Below, one piece after another: positions 43,538 to 57,098 of a stretch of DNA of 64,000 nt. Both the position numbers and the translations under genes were made by a program. Location: positions 2,723,066 to 2,787,065 of the forward strand of contig OX442423.1 in the NCBI GenBank assembly GCA_949361645.1, in the 5' to 3' direction. The notes beneath the pieces are model-generated. The model saw only the letters and a list, made by a program, of their open reading frames with translations, was not told the origin of the DNA and did no database searches. The first letter of the stretch is position 1, and each line of letters starts with the position of its first letter. The DNA comes from Spongilla lacustris. Lineage: Eukaryota > Porifera > Demospongiae > Spongillida > Spongillidae.

Positions 43538-46023
43538 TTAAACAGGCATTTGAAACATATAGTCTTTGTAGTCATTATTATCCCAGTGTTCTTCACCTGA
43601 AGAGCAAAATTGAATTGCCATTAAAATAACACTACCTGGAATTGTACTGAAGGAAAATTGAAATTCTTCTCCTTGGCACCTGACAGCTGAAGTGTTATGA
43701 ATATTTTTCCAGTAATCATTGGTCCAGCGAACGACCACCGACCCCGTAGCCGCCTTGCTATCCTTTACAACGACCACTCCAGAGCAGATTGCTGCACTCA
43801 GTGACACCGTCTTCAAGGCAACATTGTGCTTTTCAATTCTTTCATTAATTGCAGGCAAATGTTGTTCAACATATACGTAGATGCCATCCTCCTGAGCTAT
43901 TTTAGAAACCACCGATGTTGGTACTGTACATGTGCTTTCTTTCACGGGCTTAAATAAGAATAATTGATTAGACTGCTGTGGTACACATTTGCAAGACCCT
44001 ACTTCATATGATGTTACTGAGTCTATGGCCTGAACAGGGCACTCCAGACCACTGACCGTTAGCTGCTTTATAATACAAAATAAAATGTATCTTTTACACC
44101 TTACCGAAAATCTTACCTCATTTGATGGAGTAGAATACATCTGAATATATAAATGTATTAGAATTGTATCATTGTATATACACTGACCTTAGGTAGTGAT
44201 TCATTGATACTTTTGAAATCTTGACATGCATCATGCATCGCATCACCAATGTACACATTGCTGACCCAAGCATTCTCTTCTTGTGAAGAATTTTCCATAT
44301 TGCACAACATATCATCCTGCAAAGTTACAAATGAAATTTGTGTCATACATTACATATACAAGCATGTATACATGTATGCAAATGAATACCACTATTGCAG
44401 AATTTTCTTCATTTATTATTTTAACATTGTGAGGAATGACATTTTAAAAACTTGATTTAAAAAGCGAAATCTAATGCTTACAAGTATATCATTGTCTGAA
44501 AATTTTTAAATTGCCTATTAACATCCAGCAACATACCTTGTTTCCACAACTAGTATTTTGCTGCACCAAAGTTTCTGCCTTTGTATTCACCATAATGTCA
44601 TACACAGTCTGAAAAGTGCAGGAAATTTACTCATTTCTTGCATACCATTGCTTGCAGTATTTGAACATACCCCTTCAAATTCGACGTCAGAATACAAAAC
44701 ATCTGAAGGCACCTGTGAAATATTGTATGAGATGACTACAATAATATATGCAGTGCTAATACCTTAAGAAGACTTTCTCTTCTTTCAACATTGATAGCAT
44801 CCTAAAAATGCAAGTCAGTAATACATTTACTTGGTCTCATGCACACGTCCCTAAACACTTACCTGTATCTCCAAGGCCACTGCAGCACTGCCAGTGATGT
44901 CCACCTAACATGTATACATAAACGTTATAGATCTATCTAATTTTTACACTGACTCTACAAACATGCATAATGCTGGATTTGCACATGAGAGTTTACTGCA
45001 TCAATTTGAAATGAGAGAACCAATATACATGTACCACTAACTTACAGACTACATGGAAAGCTCAACCGGCTCTCAAGTCAAATCAAACAGCATACCTCTT
45101 TTACACAGGTAGTATGTTGCTGCACAGAAGTTTCTGCAGCTATATTCCCCATCATGTCATTCACAGACTGAAAAGTGCAGCAAATTTCACATTCATTTCC
45201 TCAGTCCTTAAACACCTTTGCTTTCAGCCTTTGAACTTACCCTTTCAAATTCCATGTCAGAATACGAATCTTCTAAAGGCACCTGTTACGCATTGCATGA
45301 GTTGATAACAATAATGATTTAAGTGACACCTACATGTACATGATATATGTAGTGCTAATACCTTAAGCAAAGTTTCCCTTCTTGCAACATGGGTGGCATG
45401 ACTGGCATCCTGAAATGCAAGTCAGTGAGATTTAATTGCATGGCTAAAGATGTCTCATACGTCCCCAAACGCATACCTGTATGTCAAGGGCAGTGACAGT
45501 GCTGTCAGTGATTTCCACCTATGTAACATGTATACCACCTTTAGCAATAATTTCTATACACTGCACCCGTGTAACTCTACGTATGCGTTACTATGGATTT
45601 GGGCATGCGTCTTTAGAGTGTTATTGAGACAATTAACCGACATACCACTGCAGGCATAACATCAACCTGTGTGTCCACTGCACCACGGATCTCTTCAAGC
45701 ATCGCCATTGATGAAGGCATTACATCTGTCGTTCCCCGCTGCAATATAACGAACCAACGATGAGACATGTATGCACGGATTTTGTTATTGTAATTTACTC
45801 ACCATACACAACAAGCGTTCAAAAGCCCTTTTTAAACCATCAAGTCCTTTTCTCTGCCAAAAAAATATCTCCGTCAAGCAACACGCGCACGCTTTAAAAG
45901 TACAATTTTACGCAAGACATTGCACATCTCTCAACACCATATACGTTGGGGTAAGCCTTATAACGCGCGCCAGCGACATCACACTACTGAATTAAGTATG
46001 ACAATTTGTGTATGTTATTGTGT

Positions 46024-46094
<71 letters not shown>

Positions 46095-46141
46095 TTTGTT
46101 TGTTTGTTTGCCGGTGTGTGTGCATGTGTATGTGTGTGTGC

Positions 46142-46177
<36 letters not shown>

Positions 46178-46358
46178 ATGTGTATGTGACTGCGTGTGCA
46201 TACTCGTATTATGACTAAGAACTGCATTTGCAATTGATTGGCTAATAAGAATTAACGACTTCATGACTTACGGCACGTTTGCCTCTGGCGGACTGGGACG
46301 GTAACTGGATAACAGATGACTGAGAAACGGGTTGCTTTTTGGAGAAATTGTTTCCCAT
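43538..46358 (-). CDS. CBM21 protein, 14 exons (glycogen-targeting PP1 subunit-like)
   Basis: Exons (minus): 46272-46358, 45803-45853, 45646-45738, 45477-45518, 45362-45409, 45241-45282, 45096-45167, 44863-44904, 44763-44801, 44671-44712, 44537-44608, 44188-44316, 44117-44140, 43538-44065. All have GT-AG borders and multiples of three, about 436 codons, no break. The N-terminus MGNNFSKK fits N-myristoylation (Gly2, Ser6, Lys7). Exons 4-7 and 8-11 are an internal duplication (VEITDSTVTALDIQ / VDITGSAAVALEIQ and so on). The last exon holds a CBM21 domain: VVVRWTNDYWKN, FQFSFSTIPG and EEHWDNNDYKDYMF, the glycogen-binding WDNN..NY signature of PPP1R3 proteins. No RVxF PP1-docking motif is obvious, so a glycogen-binding role is better supported than PP1 targeting. 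The start is ATG 46356-46358, conserved in the paralogue. Confidence 0.85.
46020..46200 (+). repeat. GT microsatellite in intron 1 of the CBM21 gene
   Basis: (gt)n with a tttgtttgtttg interruption and cgtgcgtg segment; a shorter allele is at 52389-52530 in the duplicate. Confidence 0.95.
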
Positions 46359-46457
46359 TTGAATATAACTTGGCAGATGAGAATTTGACCACACTGTAGA
46401 TCGTAACGTTCCTTTGTAAGCGTTCGCGTCTCGAATAATGCATGCCAAGGTGATCAC

Positions 46458-46467
46458 GCGCATGCGC
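46458..46467. promoter_or_regulatory. NRF1-type palindrome upstream of CBM21 copy 1
   Basis: GCGCATGCGC, 100 bp upstream of the ATG. The core matches the metazoan NRF1 site. It is conserved at the same distance in copy 2. Confidence 0.5.
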
Positions 46468-46499
46468 ATGCAATATCATGTAAAAATGCAAGAACAACT

Positions 46500-49400
46500 G
46501 ATTCGCGGTTTAGGGGCAGTAGCGGATCGATGGGTCTAAGTTGCCCACCCCTGGAAATATATTAGCGGACGCCAACGATAGGTATAGGACTCCTCTACAT
46601 ATGTAGGCACTGCGGAATTTTTTTAAAAATGCTCAAAAGATTATATTATTATTATCGTTAGAAAGAGCAAAAAAAGCTGCGTTTAACAGTACTTTATGCG
46701 TCACCGTAGCATATTTAGCACCGGAGATATGTAACGCCAAAGTGACAACTTTTTTAGTACAGCGGTCAATGCGTAATCGCAATAAAAACTGTGACGGTTG
46801 AGGATCAATAAAGCATAACCTTGCCATTCCGTAAGATATTAATTCCAAACATTGCATATAAGTGGTTCTGACTTTTTTAAGACTTTTAGAAGGTTTTTAA
46901 CTAAAATTCATCACATGTATATTTTTAAATTGTGAACAAAAAACTGACTAGTATGCATACACTTGAGCACAATATCATTTAGCATTGAAGAATATTATTT
47001 TCATTGGCCACAAACACTAAATCACCAATTAAATAGTCCACGAGCATGTCAATGACCATCAATTAATTATTCTTCAGATTCATCCATCATTCAATATTTT
47101 ACTTTTTGTTTTGGTAACTTGCTTTATGAGTTATCTGCCCATCGTATAGTACGTTGGTGAAATTTACATGCACCTTGCAGAGAAGTTAAATTAGCAAATA
47201 CTCTGGAAATGAAGGTTTGCTGCTCCTGTGGAATTGTCATATAGTATATATTTTGCAAGATGTATAGTCATCTTATGAGGCTATAAGCATGTAACTATAA
47301 TCATTCACAGCTACGTTACACTTGAAAACCATAGTAGAACGTATTTTAATGGTGGTATACTATGTATAAAGGCCCTCACCTGGCTGACTATTGTACTCGT
47401 TGCAGTACCAGTGCATGCAGCTATGCGGTTGATATCAACATTGTTGATTATATATGCATGTATATATTATTATATTGCTGCAATCTATGTCGATCATAAG
47501 CGTCAGCTGAAATTCTGATTCGTTTAACGAGTTCTACAAGCACCATGCTTTTGCCTCCTCTCTGAGATCTTACGCTAATAGACTCGTCATACCACGATCT
47601 TTCGAGAATGGTCCATCTGGGATGCCAAGCTGCATTGGTTCTGATTTCTGTAAAGAACCCGTGGCGTTTGACGCGGATAACTGGCTATCTGCAGTACGCA
47701 CACCCTCAGTGACGTCACGTAATCAAATACATTTACTGAAGAATCCTAACAATAAATACAATTTCTTAAAATTTTAAGCTTTTCTGCCTTTATAGCAATG
47801 TTTAGTATGGTTAGCAAAAGTCCAATAAATTATTAAAAATTATATGGTTACTTTAGGGACCTCTGAATAGCATGACATGATTTTCATCTCTTAAGTCGAA
47901 TTAATTCGGCCGTAATGATGCTAAGCAGCACTCATATCAAAAACCTTATAAAAACAATCCTAACTTCACAACGAATTGGAGTTAAGAGTTCAAACATTCC
48001 ATATACAAAGCTACTACAATGAGCTATCTGTGCAACAAAAAGTAGCTCTTAAGTCGAACTATTTGTTGAGTTGTAAGCCAAAAACCTTAACCTGACGATA
48101 CCTTAATGTTTTGACCCTGAAAATTCAGTGTCAGATAGAAATTCCGACATTTTTAGTGATCCAAACCCAAAAGTTATGATCTAAGTTATAAAAAATAATG
48201 TTTCTGTAGATCCTGGTGTATAGTACCATTTGATGTATCGGTCCAAAGATGTTCAGTAACTGGCGCATCGTAGAAGGTACCCTGCGCTTCGTCAAATCTT
48301 TATGAAACTTCGTAGAAAGATAGAAGGATGAATTATCTAGAGGGGAGAATACTTACCGTGGAGGGGACGCAGCGTTTTGGAGTAGAAAATCGTGGCCAGA
48401 AAACTATATTCGATTTGAACAACACTTAATAAATACGGTGCGTGTTTTAAAACTTAAAAACTAGTCTGGTCTATTGCTCACGCATTCGGCAGTCGTTCTG
48501 AATGCATAGTAAGCCACAACGAAGCACAATGAAGCTACCAGATCGTATTTACCAAATGGTGTCAATAAATATTTTTAAAATTGCAAACAGAAAAATTTTC
48601 TTCTGACGTCTAGGATTTTACGGTCTAAAATCAAGGATTCCGCTGTGCCTAACATATGTATCTCGAGTTTGACGCGTTTTCACTGAACACTTGTAAGCGG
48701 AGAAACAGACACGCAGGAAGCAGTTGAACAGTGGTCAGGCGAGCATACTGACTGGGTCTGAGAAAATCAAAAAATTAAAACATTTCTTACAATATCTGCA
48801 TTTAAAAAAGCTCAGGATTACAGCAAAAGAGCTATGCATTTTTTATAGCACTGAAATCCTCGCAACAGAAGAACTTCGCGTCTCTGACAGAATTTTTTGC
48901 TGGCATGTCTGATGGCATGACCTTCTCATCCCCCTTGCCACAAATGAAATATGGAAGATTGCATGCATCATGTGCAGATATCCGGTTATATATGCATTAA
49001 GTTCGGGTGCTGGGAAGTTATAATTTCGGAACAAGGCAGAGAGTTTGTTCATATAAAGTTAAAGAGCCTGAGTAGCTCTTTCATCTAACTCACACCCATG
49101 CATGAAAACATTTCTCAGTGTACCACCCTCCGACAAATGGCCTAACTGAAGCAAGTTATTTATACCAAAGGCTATATTAATAACCAGTTCCAAAAACCGG
49201 AGGCAATTTTGTCTAGGCACATGACACGACAATCAGCAAAATTGACTGGGGAGTTAATTATGACTTAGGTTATAATAACTCTGCGGAGTCTCTTTTATCA
49301 GGGGGGAGTCATATATGCCTAGGCGTGAATGACTGGGGAATCAAAATTTAGGTGAGTCATTGACGACTATGACATCGGGAACAAAGGATCAACGATGTTA

Positions 49401-49684
49401 GCGGCAAAAAATTGAATAGCCCTGTATTTATCACTTTTGTAGTACGTACAGCTAAATAGGTTTTTTCTATCATCGTTTATCCCTTATTCGGAGTTTTTCC
49501 CTTCCTTTTGCCTTCAAATCCTATATGCCACAAACTTTCTCAGAGATGTTTTTTTAACCTTGTTTCATTCATTAAAAAAAATTATATTAGTGGCTACTCA
49601 GGTTTATGGCCGTAGCATCCAGTCAACGTTCAAAGGTTTTCTCTCACGGAATAATTTATAAATGTATATGTCTCTTGTCCTGTA
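46500..49684. other. Spacer between the two CBM21 copies
   Basis: AT-rich DNA with degenerate repeats: 46510-46870 and 48590-48700 show cores (gataggtataggactcc, ctcgagtttgacgcgttttc) of the MITE superfamily seen at 1642 and 53521. An integrase remnant lies at 48990-49160. Otherwise nothing recognised. Confidence 0.55.
48990..49160 (+). pseudogene. Integrase remnant
   Basis: One frame reads IISEQGREFVH (the second catalytic Asp region, D changed to E) and a shifted frame reads VYHPPTNGLTEAS, the YHPQTNGL.E motif around the catalytic Glu. The spacing fits a DDE integrase of gypsy/Ginger type, but it is heavily decayed. Confidence 0.55.
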
Positions 49685-49884
49685 GCAGCACGCTTTTAGG
49701 ACCTTTCAACAAATCCTATATGAAACTTAACTCTCGATACATGCGAAGGGCCATTTTCTGAGAGGCTGTCTCAAGTAATAACTTCCGATAGTCTACCTAC
49801 ACAACATTAGTTTAATCGGTTTTATTTGTCAGTACATGTACATGTACCAGGCAATTTCATGCATACATACATTATGCACTACAC

Positions 49885-52393
49885 TTAAACAGGCATTTGA
49901 AACATATAGTCTTTGTAGTCATTATTATCCCAGTGTTCTTCACTTGACGAGCAAAATTGAATTGCCATTAAAATAGCACTACCCGGAATTGTACTGAAGG
50001 AAAATTGAAATTCTTCTCCTTGGCACCTGACAGCTGTAGTGTTGTTAATATTTTTCCAGTAATCATTGGTCCAGCGAATGACCACTGACCCTGCAGCTGC
50101 TGCCTTGCTATCCTTTACAACGACCACTCCAGAGCAGATTGCTGCACTCAGTGACACTGTCTTCAAGGCAACATTGTGCTTTTCAATTCTTTCATTAATT
50201 GCAGGTAAATGTTGTTCAACATATATGTAGATTCCATCCTCCTGTGCCATTTTTGAAACCACCGATGTTGGTACTGTGGTGCTTTCTTTCACGGGCTTAA
50301 ATAAGAATAATTGATTAGACTATTGTGGTACACATTTGCAAGACCCTACTTCATATGATGTTACTGAGTCTATGGCCTGAACAGGGCACTCCACACCACT
50401 GACCGTTAGCTGCTTTATAATACAAAATAAAATATATCTTTTACACCTTACCGAATATCTTACCTCATTTGATGGAGTAGTATACATCTGAATTTATAAA
50501 TGTATTAGAATTGTATCATTGTATATACACTGACCTTAGGGAATGATTCATGAATACTTTTGAAATCTTGACATGCAGCATGCATCGCATCGCCAATGTA
50601 CACATTGTTGAACAAAGCATTCTCTTCTTGAGCAGAATTTTCCATATTGCACAACATATCATCCTACAAAGTTACAAATGAAATTTGTGTCACACATTAC
50701 AGTAGTTCATGCGTACAAGCATGTATATATGCACAGAATATTATTACAAAGATATGCAAATTAATACCACTATTGCAGAATTTTCTTCATGCATGATTTT
50801 AACATTGTGAGGAATGTCATTTATAAAAACTTGATTTAAAAAGCGAAATCTAATGCTTACAAATATCATTGAAATTTTAAAATTGCCTATTAACATCCAG
50901 CAAGATACCTTGTTTCCACAGCTAGTATTTTGCTGCACCAAAGTTTCTGCCTTTGTATTCCCCATAATGTCATACACAGTCTGAAAAGTGCAGGAAATTT
51001 CTCACTCATATACTCAGTTTTTGCATACCATTAATTGCTTGCAGTATTTGAACATACCCCTTCAAATTCGACGTCAGAATACAAAACATCTGAAGGCACC
51101 TGTGAAATATTGTATGAGATGATTACAATAACTGATATGTGCAGTGCTAATACCTTAAGAAGCGTTTCTCTTCTTTCAACATTGGTAGCATCCTGAAATG
51201 CAAGTCAGTAATAGATTTACTTGGTCTCATACACCCCTAAACACTTACCTGTATCTCCAAGGCCACTGCAGCACTGCCAGTGATTTCCACCTTACATGTA
51301 TACATAAACTTTATATCAAATTTATACACTGACTCTACACACATGCATAATGATGGATTTCACATGTGAGTTTACAGCGTCAATTTGAAATGAGACAACC
51401 AACATACATGTACCACTAACTTGCAGACTACATGGAAAGCTCAACTCTCAAGCCAAATCAAACAGCATACCTCTTTTACACGGGTAATATGTTGCTGCAC
51501 AGACGTTTCTGCAGTTATATTCCCCATCATGTCATTCACAGACTGAAAAGTGCAGCAAATTTCACATTCATTTCCTCAGTCCTTAAAAACCTTCGCTTTC
51601 AGCATTTGAACTTACCCTTTCAAATTCCATGTCAGAATACGAATCTTCTAAAGGCACCTGTTACGTATTGCATGAGATGATTACAATAATGATTTAAGTG
51701 ACACCTACATGTACATGATATATGTAGTGCTAATACCTTAAGCAAAGTTTCTCTTCTTGCAACATGGGTGGCATGACTGGCATCCTGAAATGCAAGTCAG
51801 TGAGATTTAATTGCATGGCTAAAGATGTCTCATACGTCCCCAAACGCATACCTGTATATGAAGGGCAGTGACAGTGCTGTCAGTGATTTCCACCTATATA
51901 ACATGTATCTTTAGTAATCATTTCTATACACTGCACCCGTGTAACTCTACGTATGCGTTACTATGGATTTGGGCATGCGTCTTTAGAGTGTTATTGAGAC
52001 AATTAACCGACATACCACTGCAGGCATAACATCAACCTGTGTGTCCACTGCACCACGGATCTCTTCAAGCATCGCCATTGATGAAGGCATTACATCTGTC
52101 GTTCCCCGCTGCAATATAACGAACCAACGATGAGACATGTATGCACGGATTTTGTTATTGTAATTTACTCACCATACACAACAAGCGTTCAAAAGCCCTT
52201 TTTAAACCATCAAGTCCTTTTCTCTGCCAAAAAAATATCTCCGTCAAGCAACACGCGCACGCTTTAAAAGTACAATTTTACGCAAGACATTGCACATCTC
52301 TCAACACCATATACGTTGGGGTAAGCCTTATAACGCGCGCCAGCGACATCACACTACTGAATTAAGTATGACAATTTGTGTATGTTATTGTGT

Positions 52394-52454
<61 letters not shown>

Positions 52455-52709
52455 TGTGTTTGTTTGTTTGTTTGCCGGTGTGTGTGCGTGCGTGTGTGTG
52501 TGTGTGTGTGCATGTGTATGTGACTGCGTGTGCATACTCGTATTATGATACCAGCTTTTCAGTATTACTAAGAACTGCATTTGCAATTGATTGGCTAAAG
52601 AATTAACGACTTCATGACTTACGGCACGTTTGCCTCTGGCGGACTGGGACGGTAACTGGATAACAGATGACTGAGAAACGGGTTGCTTTTTGGAGAAATT
52701 GTTTCCCAT
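49885..52709 (-). pseudogene. Tandem copy of the CBM21 gene with a nonsense codon
   Basis: All 14 exons are present with the same lengths and splice sites: 52623-52709, 52173-52223, 52016-52108, 51852-51893, 51737-51784, 51616-51657, 51471-51542, 51249-51290, 51154-51192, 51058-51099, 50909-50980, 50535-50663, 50464-50487, 49885-50412. The coding sequence is very similar to copy 1 (for example VRWTNDYWKN/IRWTNDYWKN). In the last exon copy 1 has CCA CAA CAG TCT, while this copy has CCA CAA TAG TCT (TAG at 50320-50322), removing the CBM21 domain from the product unless the stop is read through. Two compensating codon indels are seen (an extra Ala, one missing Cys). Duplicated block: about 49685-52838 versus 43345-46497. 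Confidence 0.82.
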
Positions 52710-52808
52710 TTGAATATAACTTGGCAGATGAGAATTTGACCACACTGTAGATCGTAACGTTCCTTTGTAAGCGTTCGCGTCTCGAATAATGCATGCCAAG
52801 GTGATCAC

Positions 52809-52818
52809 GCGCATGCGC
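52809..52818. promoter_or_regulatory. NRF1-type palindrome upstream of CBM21 copy 2
   Basis: GCGCATGCGC, 100 bp upstream of the ATG at 52709; conserved with copy 1. Confidence 0.5.
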
Positions 52819-52838
52819 AATATCATGTAAAAATGAAA

Positions 52839-53520
52839 GGACAGTTTACTTTTATCACATATGCTTGATTCGCATCAGCATTTTGTCGTTGATTGTTGCA
52901 CAAACGCATTTAATTAAGGAAGTTAATAACCGTGAATAATTAGTCCAGGTTCTTTTGCAAACAAAATGCAGCCGTCTCAGCTCTTGCCGGGGTACACGTA
53001 AAATTAGAATTCTTTTCAGTTGGCCTGGCGGATTTCTCGAGAAAAAAAAAAGCTCTGCGCTCTTGTCTCGTGTTCGCCAAAGGCAAACGTGTGCGTGTCC
53101 AAGAAGTAGTGCAAAGTGTCAGTCAGTACTTGTCCAAGTGCAACCCCTTTCTCACACATATTATCCAGCACAATGAACATTCAGATTTTTTTTAAAGCAT
53201 ATAACATGTATGCACACAGTTATGAGGTTATGCTGTGCATGATTAGTGTACACAGTGTACAACACGTATACCATTGATCATCCATAGATAAAGCACCTAC
53301 ATGTATCAATCTTCTTCATCCTTAGCAGCTACTGCTCACTGTACTAATATCTAGCCTGGGTATTAGAAGTGTGAGGGTGAGGGACAGTGATACAAGGGAA
53401 GGAAAGGGAGAAGGGTTAGACATAGAATGTAATGTACACATGCACTTGTGATGATTCATGTGCACTGCACATGAGATATAATCTAGAGTATGCCTAACAA
53501 GTACAATACTGTATATATAT
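52839..53520. other. Spacer, no gene recognised
   Basis: 52839-53060 is shared with the inverted fragment at 42840 and probably belongs to the ancestral promoter region. The rest shows no coding or RNA signal. Confidence 0.5.
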
Positions 53521-53905
53521 GGGACAGTTTCCGACAAAATGGCCCTTCGTATATATATATATAATGTTATAAAAATGCTTCTCTTTTGAATTGCTATATC
53601 TTCCGAACGGTTAACGCTATCAACTTCCTATTTTCAACACTTCATACTACACCATTTCTCTATGGCAAAACTCTTTTTGGGGTCTTGCACTTGCTCCGTG
53701 CTAGTATTGCAACGTCCGATACCCCTGTGGGTTCAAACCTGCCATAACTTTCTGTAGGAGTAATCAAATCGCTTCAAATTCGGTTTGTAGATAGAGAGGT
53801 CGTATACCTATCGATTTGTTCTGTTCGTTAATTTTTATGTCATCCGTTACGGAGATACAGCGGCGCAAAGTTGGTACAAGTTTCCCGCTCGAATCGCGCC
53901 GTTGT
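53521..53905 (+). mobile_element. MITE of the GGGACAGT superfamily
   Basis: Begins gggacagtttccgacaaaat, and from about 53567 runs parallel to one arm of the 27651-28474 foldback (gttaacgctatcaacttcct, cttgcacttgctccgtg, ggttcaaac, gttacggagatacag). Only one arm is present. Confidence 0.7.
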
Positions 53906-54214
53906 ACGTGCGTGACCCGCTTCCATGCACCAAATACATGAATATGCAACTACTTCCTGTGGGCTGACACTTCGATAACTTATAGCCACACCTACTCTGC
54001 GCTGGATACGTGAATCCATCTCCCGGTCGGACTCACATGCAGTTGTTATACTATTCGATCCCTATTTCGTTATCTTCTGCGTACATAAACTTTATGGCGA
54101 CGTCAACTGAAGACAAGATCATAAGAGTTTCAATCGGCGGACGTGAAGTTCGAGCGGTGCGAATACGACGATCGTGAGAAAGGTTACTAGATCTATGCTA
54201 GTACAGTGACGATG
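53906..54214. other. Spacer before the satellite
   Basis: Non-repetitive; no coding signal supported. Confidence 0.5.
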
Positions 54215-57098
54215 GTGGTCCCATTTACACCGTGCACTTGTGTCTGTTGTGGGATAATATCCATGGTCCCCGTTGTGGGATCAAATCCATAGTCCATTTA
54301 CATGTACATCCTGTACTTGTGTAGTTTGGGGTCAAATGCATGATCCCATTTACACCCTGTACTTGAGTCTGTTTAGGGTCAAATCTATGATCCCATTTAC
54401 ACCAGCACTTGTGTCTGCAGACAAAAGTACAGGATGTAAATGGGACCAATGAATTGACCCTAAACAGATACAAATACAGGGTGTAAATGGGACCATGGAT
54501 TTGATCACAAGTATAGGGTGTAAATGGGACCATGGATTTGATCACAAGTATAGGCTGGGTGTAAATGGGACCATGGATTTGATCACACGTACAGGGAGTA
54601 AATGGGACCATGGATTTGACCCCAAAACAGATCTATGATCCCATGTACACCCTGTACTTGAGTATGTTGCGGGGTCAAATCCATGGTCCCATTTACACCT
54701 TGTAGTTGTGATCAAATCCATGGTCCCATTTACACCCTGTATTCGTGTGTGTTGTGGGGTCAAAACCATGGTTCCATTTACACCCTGTACCTGTGATCAA
54801 ATCCATGGTCCCATTTACACCCTATACTTGGTCTGTTGTGAGATCTAATCCATGGTCGCATTTACACCCTGTACTTGTGTCTGTTGTGGGGTCAAACTCA
54901 TGCTCCCATTTACACCTAGTACTTGTGTCTGTTGTGGGTTCAAATCCATGGTCCGATTTACACCCTGTACTTGTGATCAAATCCATGGTCCAATTTACAC
55001 CCTGTACTTGTGATCAAATCCATGGTCCCATTTACACACTGTACTTGTGTCTGTTGTGAGATCTAATCCATGGTCCCATTTAACCCTGTACTTGTGTCTG
55101 TTGTGGGGTCAAATGTATGGTCCCATTAACACCCTGTACTTTAGTCTGTTTTAGGGTCAGATCTATGGTCCCATTTACACTCTAAATGTGTGTATGTTTT
55201 GGGGTCAAATCATTGGTCCCATTTACACCCTGTACTTGTTGTGTCTATTGTGGGATATACGTGGTGTATGTGTCTGTTGTGGGATCAAATCCATGGTCCC
55301 ATTTACACCCTGTACTTGTGTTTGTTGTGGGGTCAAATCCATGGTCCTATTTACATCCTGTACTAGTGTCTATTGTGGGGTCAAATCCATGATTCCATTT
55401 GCTTTACACCCTGTACTTGAGTATGCTGTGGGGTCAAATCCATGGTTCCATTTACACCCTGTTCTTGTGTCTGTTGTGGGGTCATATCCATGGTCTGCTT
55501 TACACCTTGTACTTGTGATCAAATCCATGGTCTGCTTTACACCTTGTACTTGTGATCAAATCCATAGTCTCATTTACACCCTGTACTTGTGATCAAATCA
55601 TCCATGGTCCGATTTACACCCTGTATATGTGATCAAATCCTTGGTCCCATTTACACACTGTACTTGTGTCTGTTGTGAGATCTAATCCATGGTCCCATTT
55701 AACCCTGTAAATGTGTCTGTTGTGGGGTCAAATCCATGGTCTGCTTTACACCCTGTACTTGTGATCAAATCCATGGTCCCATTTACACCCTGTACTTGTG
55801 TATGCTGTGGGGTCAAATCCATGGTTCCATTTACACCCTGTACTTAAATCTGTTTTAGGGTCAAATCTATGGTCCCATTTACACCCTGTACTTGAGTCTG
55901 TTTAGGGTCAATTCGTTGGTCCCATTTACACCCTGTACTTTTGTCTGTTGTGGGGTCAAATCCACGGTCCGATGTACTCCCTGCACTTGTGATCAAATCC
56001 ATGGTCTCATTTACACCCTGTACTTGTGATCAAATCCATGGTCCGATTTACACCCTGTACTTGTGATCAAATCCATGGTCCCATTTACACCCTGTACTTG
56101 TGATCAAATCCATGGTCCCATTTACACCCTGTATTTGTGTCTGTTGTGGGGTCAAATGCATGGTCCCATTTACACTCTGTACGTATGTCTGTTGTGGGGT
56201 CAAATCCTAGGTCTGCTTTACACCCTGTACTTGTGATCAAATCCATGGTCCCATTTACACCCTGTATTTATGTCTGTTTTGGGGTCGAATCCATGGTTCC
56301 ATTTACACCCTGTATTGTGTCTGTTGTGGGGTCAAATGCATGGTCCCATTTACACTCTGTACGTATGTCTGTTGTGGGGTCAAATCCTAGGTCTGCTTTA
56401 CACCCTGTACTTGTGATCAAATCCATTGTCCCATTTACACCCTGTATTTGTGTCTGTTTTGGGGTCGAATCCATGGTTCCATTTACACCCTGTACTTAAA
56501 TCAGTTTTAGGGTCAAATCTATGGTCCCATTTACACCCTGTACTTTTGTCTGTTGTGGGGTCAAATCCATGGTCCGATGTACTCCCTGTACTTGTGATCA
56601 AATCCATGGTCCCATTTACACCCTGTACTTGTGATCAAATCCATGGTCCGATTTACACCCTGTACTTGTGATCAAATCCATGGTCCCATTTACACCCTGT
56701 ACTTGTGATCAAATCCATGGTCCCATTTACACCCTGTATTTGTGTCTGTTGTGGGGTCAAATGCATGGTCCCATTTACACCCTATCCTTTTGTCTGTTTT
56801 GGGGTCAAATCCATGGTCTGCTTTACACCCTGTACTTGTGATGAAATCCATGGTCCCATTTACACCCTGTATTTGTGTCTGTTGTGGGGTCAAATGCGTG
56901 ATCCCATTTACACCCTATACTTTTGTCTGTTTTGGGGTCAAATCCATGGTCTGCTTTACACCCTGTACTTGTGATGAAATCCATGGTCCCATTTACAACC
57001 TGTACTTTTGTCTGTTGTGGGGTCTAATTCATGCTCCCATTTATACTCTGTATGTGTGTCTGTTGTGCGGTCAATTCATTGGTCCCATTTATACCCTG
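54215..57098 (+). repeat. Left satellite block (37/48-bp monomers)
   Basis: Two interchangeable monomers, about 37 bp (with cttgtgatcaaatccatggt) and about 48 bp (with gtgtctgttgtggggtcaaa), share catttacaccctgtac. The first 400 bp (54215-54640) are in the opposite orientation, so the block already contains an inversion point near 54640. Long open frames in several phases are a property of the repeat, not genes. Confidence 0.93.

Noticed and set aside
32128..50322. Several in-frame TAG codons (HECT twice, receptor tail, CBM21 copy 2), suggesting TAG may encode glutamine
   Set aside because: The long retroelement frames contain many CAA/CAG codons and no in-frame TAG, CBM21 copy 1 has none, and other breaks are TAA or TGA. 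Ordinary nonsense mutation fits better.
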